From positions 1 through 38,746 of the forward strand of contig SVFZ01000090.1 in NCBI GenBank assembly GCA_015056585.1: a stretch of 38,746 nucleotides of DNA. The letters run 5' to 3'. This document shows, one piece after another, positions 1 through 8,078 of the stretch; position 1 is the stretch's first letter, and the number at the start of each line of letters is the position of its first letter. The DNA comes from Butyrivibrio sp. (lineage in GTDB: Bacteria; Bacillota; Clostridia; Lachnospirales; Lachnospiraceae). The notes below the pieces were generated by a model. That model was not told the DNA's origin. It was given only the letters and a program-made list of their open reading frames with translations, and did not search any database. Position numbers and translations under genes: made by a program.

Positions 1-1506
1 GGCTTTGAGATACCACAGGAGTTTGACGAGAGCAAAAATATAGAACTGACTTTTTGGGCAAAAAATGATACCAACAAAACCCAGACAGCCATTTATAACA
101 AGGCAATAAGTGACTTTCAAAAGCTTTATCCGAACATCACAGTAAATATGAGACTGTATACCGATTACGGCAAGATTTACAATGATGTGATAACCAATAT
201 TTCCACCAATACCACGCCAAATGTTTGTATTACATACCCGGATCACATTGCCACTTATCTGACGGGTAATAATACTGTGGTACCGCTGGATGATCTTTTT
301 GTCGATGAAAATTACGGCCTTGGCGGGAGCAGGCTTAAGTTTGATTCTCCAACACTCTCAGAGGTGATTCCGGAGTTCCTTGATGAATGTATGATCGGAG
401 AAAATCACTATGCGCTTCCCTATATGAGATCAACGGAGGCCTGCTATGTGAATAAAACCTATGTGGAAAAACTTGGATTTACTTTGCCAAAAGACCTTAC
501 CTGGGACTTTGTCTGGGAGGTTTCAGAAAAGGCAATGGAGCAGAATGCTGACGGAACCTATAAGATCAATGGACAGAATGTTATGATCCCCTTTATTTAC
601 AAGTCAACCGATAACATGATGATACAGTCTCTTAAGCAGCTTGGAGCGCCATACTCGGATGCTGACGGAAACGTACTTCTTTTTAACGATGATACAAAAA
701 ATATCCTGAAGACTATTGCTGAACACACTAAAAGTGGAGCTTTTTCCACATTCAAGATATCGGGATATCCGGCAAACTTCCTAAATGCCGGACAGTGTAT
801 TTTTGCAATTGATTCTACAGCAGGCGCTACATGGATGGGATCAAATGCTCCGCTTCTTGATATTGCCAAGGACAAGCTGGTCGACTTTGAGACTGAGGTT
901 ATGAGGATTCCGCAGTTTGATCCTGATAATCCGAAGATGATATCGCAGGGGCCGTCTGTTTGTGTTTTCAACAAAGCAGATCCTCAGGAAGTTCTGGCAT
1001 CCTGGCTCTTTGCACAGTATCTTTTGACAAATGATGTACAGATAGCATATTCAGAGACGGAAGGGTATGTCCCTGTAACCAGTAAAGCTCAGAATGATCC
1101 GGCTTACCGTGAATATATTTCTCTTGAAGGAAGCGACAATGAACTTCACTACGATGTGAAGATAAAAGCATCAAAGCTTCTTATGGAAAACACTCAGAAT
1201 ACTTTTGTGACACCGGTGTTTAACGGCTCTGCTTCCGTAAGAGATGCAGCAGGACAGCTGATTGAGAATGTTACCAAGAATGTAAAGCGCAAAAAGACTG
1301 TAGATGACGCATTTATAGAGAAAATGTATGAGGACGTGAGGTCACTTTATCATCTGGATCAGGGAGCCGGAACGGGGATGAACGGAAAGAACGACCTCGG
1401 AAGCCTTCCTGCGCCTTCGATAGCTCTTTTGACAATTCTTGTTTTGGCATGGGTATTGATAGGTGTCTACTGGTTAAGAGAGAAACTCAAACAAAAAGAA
1501 TTGTAA
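1..1506 (+). CDS. ABC solute-binding-like protein with C-terminal membrane anchor (5' end outside window)
   Basis: The frame is open from base 1, so the gene starts before the window; 501 residues are visible. The first internal ATG (148) has no reason to be the start, because typical family-1 solute-binding sequence (a TFWAKND-like strand, then a helix leading to YPNITV) lies upstream of it. The body has the usual features of extracellular sugar-binding proteins: a PYMRSTEACYVNK segment, an aromatic Trp-Asp-Phe-Val-Trp stretch, and late GPSVCVF and SWLFAQYLL elements. The last 30 residues form a hydrophobic helix (from SIALLTILVL) followed by a basic tail (WLREKLKQKEL), so the protein would be held in the membrane by its C terminus with the binding domain outside. 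Most family members are instead N-terminal lipoproteins. The ligand is not predictable and the N terminus cannot be seen. No permeases follow. Confidence 0.85.
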   Translation, partial: GFEIPQEFDESKNIELTFWAKNDTNKTQTAIYNKAISDFQKLYPNITVNMRLYTDYGKIYNDVITNISTNTTPNVCITYPDHIATYLTGNNTVVPLDDLFVDENYGLGGSRLKFDSPTLSEVIPEFLDECMIGENHYALPYMRSTEACYVNKTYVEKLGFTLPKDLTWDFVWEVSEKAMEQNADGTYKINGQNVMIPFIYKSTDNMMIQSLKQLGAPYSDADGNVLLFNDDTKNILKTIAEHTKSGAFSTFKISGYPANFLNAGQCIFAIDSTAGATWMGSNAPLLDIAKDKLVDFETEVMRIPQFDPDNPKMISQGPSVCVFNKADPQEVLASWLFAQYLLTNDVQIAYSETEGYVPVTSKAQNDPAYREYISLEGSDNELHYDVKIKASKLLMENTQNTFVTPVFNGSASVRDAAGQLIENVTKNVKRKKTVDDAFIEKMYEDVRSLYHLDQGAGTGMNGKNDLGSLPAPSIALLTILVLAWVLIGVYWLREKLKQKEL

Positions 1507-1529
1507 TTATCCGAGAATGCTTGTATAAT
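1501..1529 (+). promoter_or_regulatory. Putative sigma-A promoter for the repeat-rich lipoprotein
   Basis: TTGTAA (1501-1506), a 17-base spacer and TATAAT (1524-1529). It overlaps the stop of the upstream gene and would give a leader of about 70 bases before the ATG at 1604. The -10 is perfect; the -35 matches 4 of 6. Confidence 0.5.
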
Positions 1530-1603
1530 TGCATTGTTTGTAATTGTTTGGCCGTAATTTCGTTATTCGAAATATGGACCTGCGCACAATAGGAGGAAAT
1601 ATT

Positions 1604-2419
1604 ATGAAGAAGACACTTGCAGTATTACTTACAATGGGACTTGCTCTCTCATTTGTTGGCTGCGGCAGCAAGGAAGCAGCAGAGGCTGTAACAGAGACAG
1701 CTACAGAGGCAGTTTCAGAAGTTGCAGAGACAGCTACAGAGGCAACTTCAGAAGTTGCAGAGACAGCTACAGAGACAGCAGAGGCTGTAGCAGAAGTTGC
1801 AGAGGATGCTAAGGGCGAAGGCGTTATGTCATATGCAGAGTATGACGCAGCTCCACTTGATTCAGAGGTTGTAGTTGAGACTTATGTACAGGCTAAGCAG
1901 TCATGGTGGGAAGATAAGGCTACATTCTATACACAGGATCAGGATGGCGCTTACTTCATCTATGAGATGGCTTGCTCACAGGAAGATTATGACAAGCTTA
2001 CACCTGGTACAAAGATCAAGGTTTCAGGTGTTAAGTCTGAGTGGTCAGGCGAAGTTGAAATCGTTGACGCTACATTTGAGATCGAGGATGGCAACTTTGT
2101 TGCAGAGGCAAAGGACGCTACAGATCTTCTTGGAACTGATGACCTTATCGGACTTCAGAACCAGCTTGTTTCTTTCAAAGATATGACAGTTGAGGCAGTT
2201 TCATTCAAGAACGAGCAGCCCGGCGATGATATCTATGTAACTCTTTCAAAGGATGGAAACAACTACGAGTTCTGCCTTGAGTACTATCTCAATGGTTCAG
2301 ACGAGGAGTTCTACAATCTTGTAGGCGGCCTTGAGGCTGGTCAGACAGTAGACGTAGAGGGATTCCTTTACTGGTATGAGGGTGCGAACCCACACATCAC
2401 AAAAGTTACTGTTAAGTAA
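1604..2419 (+). CDS. Secreted lipoprotein with Ala/Thr/Glu repeat linker and OB-fold-like C-terminal region
   Basis: 271 residues. The start at 1604 is chosen over an in-frame ATG at 1544 because AGGAGG (1591-1596) stands 7 bases upstream and the product then begins with a textbook lipoprotein signal: MKKTLAVLLTM, hydrophobic core, lipobox FVGC with Cys20. Residues about 24-65 are a low-complexity Glu/Ala/Thr/Val linker built on an 11-residue unit (ETATEAVSEVA). The rest is acidic, beta-rich and appears to contain two similar halves (each with a TYVQAKQSWW- or ASFKDMTVEAV-like strand and a GTKIKVSG or GQTVDVEG strand). This pattern suggests tandem OB-fold modules, which is inference. Codon choice is very uniform (GCA, ACA, CTT, AAG), suggesting high expression. 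It is flanked by its own promoter and a terminator, so it is probably monocistronic. Function unknown. Confidence 0.85.
   Translation: MKKTLAVLLTMGLALSFVGCGSKEAAEAVTETATEAVSEVAETATEATSEVAETATETAEAVAEVAEDAKGEGVMSYAEYDAAPLDSEVVVETYVQAKQSWWEDKATFYTQDQDGAYFIYEMACSQEDYDKLTPGTKIKVSGVKSEWSGEVEIVDATFEIEDGNFVAEAKDATDLLGTDDLIGLQNQLVSFKDMTVEAVSFKNEQPGDDIYVTLSKDGNNYEFCLEYYLNGSDEEFYNLVGGLEAGQTVDVEGFLYWYEGANPHITKVTVK
1694..1795 (+). repeat. 33-base in-frame tandem repeat in the lipoprotein linker
   Basis: Two nearly identical 33-base units (11 codons, unit ETATEAVSEVA) start at 1694 and 1727, followed by a degenerate third copy. They encode the spacer between the lipid anchor and the folded region, and copy number could vary between strains. 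Confidence 0.85.
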
Positions 2420-2458
2420 TTATTTGTAAAACAGCTTTAAATATTTAACCGACTTGGA

Positions 2459-2496
2459 GACACGGCGTAAAGTGGATTTGCGCTGTGTCTTTTTTT
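2459..2496 (+). terminator. Rho-independent terminator after the lipoprotein
   Basis: GACACGGCG (2459-2467) pairs with CGCTGTGTC (2481-2489), nine pairs including one G-U, followed by an uninterrupted T run to 2496. It separates the lipoprotein from the FRG-Nudix-TIR group. Confidence 0.9.
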
Positions 2497-2571
2497 ATTG
2501 CAGGCTGCAAGCATTAAGATGCGTCAATAGCACAGATGTGTTATTATATCCGTGGAAAAAGGAGAAAGAAA

Positions 2572-3375
2572 ATGATAAAGGAAGTTAAGATAGATACGCT
2601 TGAACAGCTTTTGCCGCTTCTTACAGAGCAGGAATACAGGCCTGACCTGGACAGGAACAGGAGCCCGTATATTTACAGAGGCATGTCGGATGCTTCTTTT
2701 AAGATGTACACAAGCCTTAGCAGGAACTGTAAGGGAAAGCAGAAACATCTTGAGCCTGCGATCCTTGAAAATTTTGCCAAATATGCCATAAATGATGAGC
2801 CGTCTATTGGACATTCCGTGTGGAGACAGATGATTTTAGGACAGCACTATGGTCTTCCCACAAGACTTTTGGACTGGACTCAGTCAGCGCTGGTGGGGCT
2901 TAATTTCTCAATGACCGAGGAAAATCTAGAGGAAATGGACAAGCACGACTGCATGGTGTGGAGAATCAACATGTCTGAGATGGTAGACATTCTTCCTGAA
3001 CCCTACAAATATGCGGTCAACAAAAAGCACTCCACTATTTTTACTGTGGATATGTTAAAAGAGCTGACAGGAAACAGCTTAAAGCAATATGACGCGGACA
3101 TGGGTGATTCTGCAATGGTTATAATCGAGCCGCCTTCATTAAACCAGCGAATCATAAACCAGCATTCATTTTTTGCTGTTGTTCCTATGGGGATTGAAGA
3201 TATAGAGGGTTTCCTTGATAAAAACACAAAAGATACCGTAAAATATGTGATCGATAAGAAACTAAGGTGGAGAGTCCGCGACATGCTCGATCAGCTCAAC
3301 ATGAGCGAACGAATCGTATATCCGGGCCTCGAAGGCCTCTCAAAGTGGATCGCAAGGCATTACTACGTGAAATGA
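2572..3375 (+). CDS. FRG-domain protein
   Basis: 267 residues. The start at 2572 is preferred to an in-frame ATG at 2536 because GGAG (2561-2564) lies 7 bases before it. The protein carries the hallmarks of the FRG domain: the name-giving aromatic-Arg-Gly motif (YRG, residues 35-37), a downstream SLSR, and the highly conserved block QHYGLPTRLLDWT (91-103). The FRG biochemical activity is not established as far as I know. There is no signal peptide or membrane segment, so it is cytoplasmic. It is first in a plus-strand group with a Nudix hydrolase (57-base gap) and a TIR protein, bounded upstream by a terminator. The domain call is strong; any role is inference from the neighbours. Confidence 0.88.
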   Translation: MIKEVKIDTLEQLLPLLTEQEYRPDLDRNRSPYIYRGMSDASFKMYTSLSRNCKGKQKHLEPAILENFAKYAINDEPSIGHSVWRQMILGQHYGLPTRLLDWTQSALVGLNFSMTEENLEEMDKHDCMVWRINMSEMVDILPEPYKYAVNKKHSTIFTVDMLKELTGNSLKQYDADMGDSAMVIIEPPSLNQRIINQHSFFAVVPMGIEDIEGFLDKNTKDTVKYVIDKKLRWRVRDMLDQLNMSERIVYPGLEGLSKWIARHYYVK

Positions 3376-3432
3376 TATTGCATCCTGAAGTCAATCAGTC
3401 ATGTGCTTGCATAGATGTTTAAAGGAGAAGAT

Positions 3433-4092
3433 ATGAAGGGACCAACTATTACGAAAGAGAATGTGGAGACAATTCTCGACAAGAAGTTCATTAGGGTTTT
3501 TGACCTTAAGTATGCGGAGGGAAGGCACTATTTTGATGCCACCAGAAGAAGCCTTGATAATATCGTAGCCACAAAGACAGAGGAAGAATTTAAGAAGATG
3601 CTTCCCGATGCTGTCAGCTGCATAGTAATTATTGAGCAGAAGGGAAAAGAGCCACAGCTTCTTTTCTCCTATGAATACAGATATCCTGCAGGAAGATTTC
3701 TTCTCGGAGTTCCCGCAGGACTTCTTGATCCGCAGGATGCTAATGAAGAGAATCCGGTAGTTGCCACAGCTATCAGGGAAATTCACGAAGAAACAGGAAT
3801 CGTTGTTGATACTAAAAGGGACGAGGTGGAAGTTGTAAATCCGTTTCTTTTCAGCACGCCGGGAATGACAGACGAGAGCAATGCTCTTGTAAAGGTAGTC
3901 TTAAAGCTTGATGACTTAAGCGAGCTGTCTCAGGACGGAGCGGAAGGCCAGGAATGCTTTGATGGATTCTGCCTTGTAAATAAGGAAGAAGCAAAAAGGA
4001 TACTGAAAGACGGCGTTGATGCCAACGGCCATTTCTATTCGGTATACACATGGGCTGCGCTCATGTATTTTGCCACAGATATGTGGAAGTAA
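3433..4092 (+). CDS. Nudix hydrolase, ADP-ribose pyrophosphatase-like
   Basis: 219 residues. The start at 3433 has AAAGGAG (3421-3427) just upstream and is preferred to the in-frame ATG at 3415, which lies before that site. Nudix hydrolases cleave nucleoside diphosphates linked to another group. The EYRYP segment (81-85), PAG (94-96) and, past the Nudix box, FSTPGMTDE match the ADP-sugar/ADP-ribose pyrophosphatase branch, which typically has a Pro about 15 residues after the box. The catalytic helix REIHEETG (115-122) is intact. The first half of the box is unusual: the Gly lies five residues further upstream than in the canonical spacing, and the canonical first Glu position is Asn107, with Glu105 and Glu106 beside it. 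The gene ends 19 bases before a TIR gene, which suggests joint expression. ADP-ribose as substrate is an inference. Confidence 0.88.
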   Translation: MKGPTITKENVETILDKKFIRVFDLKYAEGRHYFDATRRSLDNIVATKTEEEFKKMLPDAVSCIVIIEQKGKEPQLLFSYEYRYPAGRFLLGVPAGLLDPQDANEENPVVATAIREIHEETGIVVDTKRDEVEVVNPFLFSTPGMTDESNALVKVVLKLDDLSELSQDGAEGQECFDGFCLVNKEEAKRILKDGVDANGHFYSVYTWAALMYFATDMWK

Positions 4093-4111
4093 GCGGGAGT
4101 AAGTTGTTTTT

Positions 4112-7093
4112 ATGAAGTACGATGCATTTATAAGTTACAGACATCTTGAGCAGGATATGTTCGTTGCAAAGGGGGTTCACAAGGCTCTTGAGACTGCCAA
4201 GATACCGAGAAAGATCCAAAAAGAAACAGGCATCAAAAGGATAAAGAGAGTATTCAGAGATCAGGAGGAGCTTCCAATCGGAAGCGACCTTACTCATAAC
4301 ATAGACTATGCCCTGAGAGAATCAGGGTTTCTTATTGTAATATGCTCGCCTCAGACAAAAGAGTCACAGTGGGTAATGAAGGAAATTGACACCTTCATTG
4401 AACTTCATGGCAGGGAAAATGTGCTGGCCGTCCTGGTGGACGGGGAGCCGGCAGATTCTTTTCCTCATCAGTTATGTATGGATGAAGACGGAAATCCGGT
4501 AGAGCCTTTGGCGGCAGACGTAAGAGGCAAGAATAAAAGAGAAGTAAAAAAGAAAATAAAGTCAGAGTCCCTGAGGCTTGCGGCAGCTATTTTGCACTGC
4601 GACTATGATGACCTTAAACAGCGTCACAGAGAGCGCAGAATGCGCAGGAATATGGCAATTGCCGCAGTTGTCGGTGCACTTGGAGTGGCATTTGGCATTT
4701 ACAATGCCTATAACCTGAATAGAATAAACGAAAATTACCAGCAAAAGCTTGTGAATGAATCCAAGGTTCTTGCTGCAACATCTCTTGATGTACTTGCAGA
4801 AGGAGACAGAGCAACAGCGGGACTGATTGCCCTTAAGGGCCTTCCGGTTGAAGGGCAGGAGAGACCTTTTGTCAGCGATTGCATGTATGCTCTCGAGCAG
4901 GCAACAGGCGCATACAACAATGGGGATGAGACATTAAACGACAAGCTTTTAAAACATGAGCTGCCTGTGGATGAAATGGAATATGATGCCGAGGGTACGG
5001 TAATAATGTCCTACGACCAGATGGATAATGCCTACTTCTGGGATGCGCAGACAGGAGATCTGTTGTTTTTCCGTGGTTGCGAGTATATTGATGGGGACAG
5101 AAATGAAGTTAAAGATCTTGCTGTAAATAACGGCAGATATGTCATCGCTTCATCCAAGTATCTGACTGCGTATAAGGCTGACGGAACCAGCGATTATGAT
5201 GTGAAGCTTCCGAACACCGGAAATTATGCTGCGTTTAGCAGAGACGGTGAAATTGTGGCTATAAGCGAACATGATGTCATGGAGATATACAATGTTTCAG
5301 ACGGATCATTAAAAAAATCCTTTGAAAACACTGTTTTGGGACATTCCTTCGGCATGAAGCTGAAGTTTTCCGCAGAAGGCTCTTATCTGGCAACTAATCA
5401 CTCCGCAGATAAGGGAGAAAACGGATATTGTTCTGTATATAATGTTGCAACAGGGGAGGAGAGAGTTCTTTCCCTTAATGCTAATTCAGCACTTGATATC
5501 AGATTTACATCCGATGACGCCATAGTTGTAGCCTCAATAGGAAGCGAAAGCTTCTTACAGAACGGTGATTTTCCGATGTACTTGCAGAAGTTCGACGTTA
5601 AGAGCGGAGAGCTTATATGGGAAAAAGAGCTGTCATATTACAACTACGGATATAACACAAGTTATACAAGGATCTGGGACAGGGACTACACGGATTCTGC
5701 CGGAGCTTCTCACCCTGAGATTCTTGTTTCGGCCAGCAGAAAACTCTACACGCTGGATGCTGATACCGGAGAACTTGTGGCAACTTTTGAGGCGCCAAGT
5801 GATATTCAGACATTCTATATTTCGGGAAATGCTGCCAATGCATTTGTGGCATGCTCAGAGGGAAGACTTTACAGTATCAACGGAACCACAGGTTATAACT
5901 ATTCCGACTATACGGAAGAGCTCTCAACCGGCAGTATTATTGATGTTTTGATGGGCTATGGCAGAATTGTGGTTAAAGAATACAGGTCACCTAACATCAA
6001 GATCATGTCAGGACTTACTGATGAAACAAAAGAGGATCTGGAAGATCCCGGCCTTCATGTGGTGGATTACTTCGGAAGTCCGGATGAATCTACTTTTATC
6101 CTGGAAGCTGAGTCAGAAAGCGGAAGTGATAAGACCACTTACCTTGTTTATGATACAGACAGTGGCACAAAGAAAGCCTCTTTTGATATAGACCAGATGT
6201 ACACTATGAGTTCGTTCTACCTGGATGAGGATACAGTTGTTGTTCCGGGAAAAAGAGGAAGTATCTTCGTTTATAAGCTGAGTGAGAACAAGACAGATGA
6301 GCATAAGCTGTATGATGAGGATATTATTACTGACAAGTACAGTGTGTCTTTGAATAAGAGATTCATGTCAGCCCTTGAGAGCCGAATAGTGACCATGGAC
6401 CTTGAGACGATGCAGGTGATAAGTGAAGTCAGCCCGGAAGAGAATTTCTTCGGCGGTGTTGTGACCAACGACGGAAGCAGGATCTATGGATATAATTATG
6501 ATTTCGGATTCATGTATCTTGATCTTGCCACAGGAGAGCAGACCCATCTTTTCCCTGACTTTAATGTCAACGGAGTATCTCTCAGCAGTGATGATAAGAT
6601 GGCAGCTTTGACCTGTACAGATGGAATGCTCAGGATCTATGACACCACAAACTGGGAGCTTGTTGACAGCATGGAGTTTTACGGAGATGATTCTGATCTT
6701 GTGGTGTTCTCTGCAGATGGTGACAAGCTGTTTTTGCAGGGCATGGATCTGTATTTCAAGGTCTATGATATGTCTGATAAGGAGTATGTATTCTCTTCAG
6801 ACGGTCAGATGCTTGGTATTAATGATGTAAACTATGACGAGCAGAACGAGACTGTTGCTCTTTCTAATTACACGGATATGTACGTGGTAGACGTGAAAGG
6901 AAACAGCTTTATCCACAGAGCGCCGCTGGGAAAGATCTATTTACCGGGCAAGCAGTCCATGATTTGTGCTTCTTATAGCAAACTCTATAAATTCAGGGTA
7001 AAGACGCTGGAAGACCTCGTAAAGGCATTTCGCGATGAAATGGGAGATATAGAGCTTAGTGAAGAGCAGAAACTGATTTACAAAATTGACTGA
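4112..7093 (+). CDS. TIR-domain membrane protein with C-terminal beta-propeller
   Basis: 993 residues. Residues 1-about 130 form a TIR domain opening with YDAFISYRH; the segment SPQTKESQWVMKE places Glu91 where catalytic TIR NADases have their glutamate. A very basic stretch (170-180) precedes one membrane helix (about 181-200). By the positive-inside rule the TIR domain faces the cytoplasm and the rest is outside. Residues about 215-260 (LAATSLDVLAEGDRATAGLIALKGLP) match the linker often found in bacterial signalling proteins next to WD40 regions. The remaining 700 residues show many WD40/PQQ-like blades (DAQTGDLLFF, DADTGELVATF, DLATGEQTHLF). GGGAG at 4095-4099 is a rather distant ribosome site (12 bases). 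This would be a receptor-like protein sensing something outside and acting through TIR inside. NADase activity is inferred from the family, not shown. Confidence 0.88.
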   Translation: MKYDAFISYRHLEQDMFVAKGVHKALETAKIPRKIQKETGIKRIKRVFRDQEELPIGSDLTHNIDYALRESGFLIVICSPQTKESQWVMKEIDTFIELHGRENVLAVLVDGEPADSFPHQLCMDEDGNPVEPLAADVRGKNKREVKKKIKSESLRLAAAILHCDYDDLKQRHRERRMRRNMAIAAVVGALGVAFGIYNAYNLNRINENYQQKLVNESKVLAATSLDVLAEGDRATAGLIALKGLPVEGQERPFVSDCMYALEQATGAYNNGDETLNDKLLKHELPVDEMEYDAEGTVIMSYDQMDNAYFWDAQTGDLLFFRGCEYIDGDRNEVKDLAVNNGRYVIASSKYLTAYKADGTSDYDVKLPNTGNYAAFSRDGEIVAISEHDVMEIYNVSDGSLKKSFENTVLGHSFGMKLKFSAEGSYLATNHSADKGENGYCSVYNVATGEERVLSLNANSALDIRFTSDDAIVVASIGSESFLQNGDFPMYLQKFDVKSGELIWEKELSYYNYGYNTSYTRIWDRDYTDSAGASHPEILVSASRKLYTLDADTGELVATFEAPSDIQTFYISGNAANAFVACSEGRLYSINGTTGYNYSDYTEELSTGSIIDVLMGYGRIVVKEYRSPNIKIMSGLTDETKEDLEDPGLHVVDYFGSPDESTFILEAESESGSDKTTYLVYDTDSGTKKASFDIDQMYTMSSFYLDEDTVVVPGKRGSIFVYKLSENKTDEHKLYDEDIITDKYSVSLNKRFMSALESRIVTMDLETMQVISEVSPEENFFGGVVTNDGSRIYGYNYDFGFMYLDLATGEQTHLFPDFNVNGVSLSSDDKMAALTCTDGMLRIYDTTNWELVDSMEFYGDDSDLVVFSADGDKLFLQGMDLYFKVYDMSDKEYVFSSDGQMLGINDVNYDEQNETVALSNYTDMYVVDVKGNSFIHRAPLGKIYLPGKQSMICASYSKLYKFRVKTLEDLVKAFRDEMGDIELSEEQKLIYKID

Positions 7094-7130
7094 AAACATA
7101 TTTTTTAATCATATAATTTGTAATAAACTG

Positions 7131-7157
7131 TAAATAATATCAGAATATTGCCGATAT
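7131..7157 (+). promoter_or_regulatory. Perfect SigD/sigma-28 (flagellar) promoter
   Basis: TAAA (7131-7134), exactly 15 bases, then GCCGATAT (7150-7157). This equals the Bacillus SigD consensus TAAA-N15-GCCGATAT at every position. It lies 95 bases upstream of the ATG at 7253, in the same orientation, with no other gene between. Confidence 0.85.
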
Positions 7158-7252
7158 ACTATACGTAGAAGAAGATAGCCTAAAGTCCACTAAGGCGGGT
7201 TTAGATAAAGGCAAGGATGCGTACGGATCATATCCGGGAAATGGAGGGAACC

Positions 7253-8032
7253 ATGAGCAATATTTCTGAGATTACTTCGGCAAATAGTGCGCCGATGCTT
7301 GAAAGTGTTAAGAACGCTTCAGTTAAAGAAAAGGGCGGCGTAAGTAATACCAATTACGGAAAGACCATAGGAAAGGCTCAGCTTTCTGAGGAAGGCGCCA
7401 AGTACTATGAAGAACTTAAGAAAAAGTATTCAAATATGGATTTTGTCCTTGTATCAAAGGATATGAAGGACTATGCAAAGCAGAATGCCAGCTCCTTTGG
7501 AAATGCCAATAAGATGGTTGTTCTCATCGATGAAGAGAAGATCGAGAGAATGGCAACCGACTCGCAGTTCAGGGCAAAGTATGAAGGTCTGATTGCAAGG
7601 GCTCAGTCCAGCATGCCTGCGCTTAAATCTCTGGCTGAGAAGCAGGGGAATGTGAAAGCAATCGGAATGCAGGTTGGAGACAACGGAAAGGCATCTTTCT
7701 TTGCTGTCATGGAAAAGTCTTCCAAGGATATGCAGGAGAAGCTCTCTGCTAAACGGGCTGCCAAAAAAGAAGCTGAGAAAAAAGCCGAGAAGAGAGCAGA
7801 GAAAGTAAAGCAGTCTGAGGAACGTCTTGAGAAGATGAGGGACAAAGTAAAAGATGGAAGTGACCTTAAGACTGATGATGTAGAATCGGATGAAGATGTG
7901 GAGATCATTATGGCCAATTCCATCGAGGAGCTTCAGAGCAAGATTGAAGCCTATAACTTTAATCTTCGCGCCAACAGTATTCAGGCACCTATGGAAAAGA
8001 TGGTGGGACAGTCCATAGATTTTAAGGGGTAA
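7253..8032 (+). CDS. DUF6033-like protein in a SigD-controlled unit
   Basis: 259 residues. The ATG at 7253 is preferred to an in-frame ATG at 7217 because GGAGGG (7243-7248) precedes it, although the spacing is short (4 bases). There is no signal peptide. An N-terminal Ser/Asn-rich tail is followed by a conserved core: LSEEGAKYYEELKKKYSNMDFVLVSKDMK, then NKMVVLIDEEKIERMA, then a strand block ending GKASFFAVMEKSS. A long Lys/Glu/Ala coiled coil (about 165-210) and an acidic segment follow. I recognise the core as resembling a Lachnospiraceae family annotated DUF6033; that match is from memory. A perfect SigD promoter upstream points to a motility- or cell-surface-linked role. A LytTR regulator follows 46 bases later without a visible terminator. 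Confidence 0.82.
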   Translation: MSNISEITSANSAPMLESVKNASVKEKGGVSNTNYGKTIGKAQLSEEGAKYYEELKKKYSNMDFVLVSKDMKDYAKQNASSFGNANKMVVLIDEEKIERMATDSQFRAKYEGLIARAQSSMPALKSLAEKQGNVKAIGMQVGDNGKASFFAVMEKSSKDMQEKLSAKRAAKKEAEKKAEKRAEKVKQSEERLEKMRDKVKDGSDLKTDDVESDEDVEIIMANSIEELQSKIEAYNFNLRANSIQAPMEKMVGQSIDFKG

Positions 8033-8078
8033 CTTGTAGCTTGGCATATAAGTTGTTGGAGGTATTTGGGGGAAAGAT

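Noticed and set aside
7158..7242. Leader of the SigD-driven gene as a possible riboswitch
   Set aside because: Only a 4-base stem (GCCT/AGGC) is visible, and it matches no riboswitch core I know, including both c-di-GMP classes.
7454..8047. Minus-strand open frame of 197 codons
   Set aside because: Antisense to the DUF6033-like gene; low-complexity Leu/Phe/His sequence from the coiled-coil codons.
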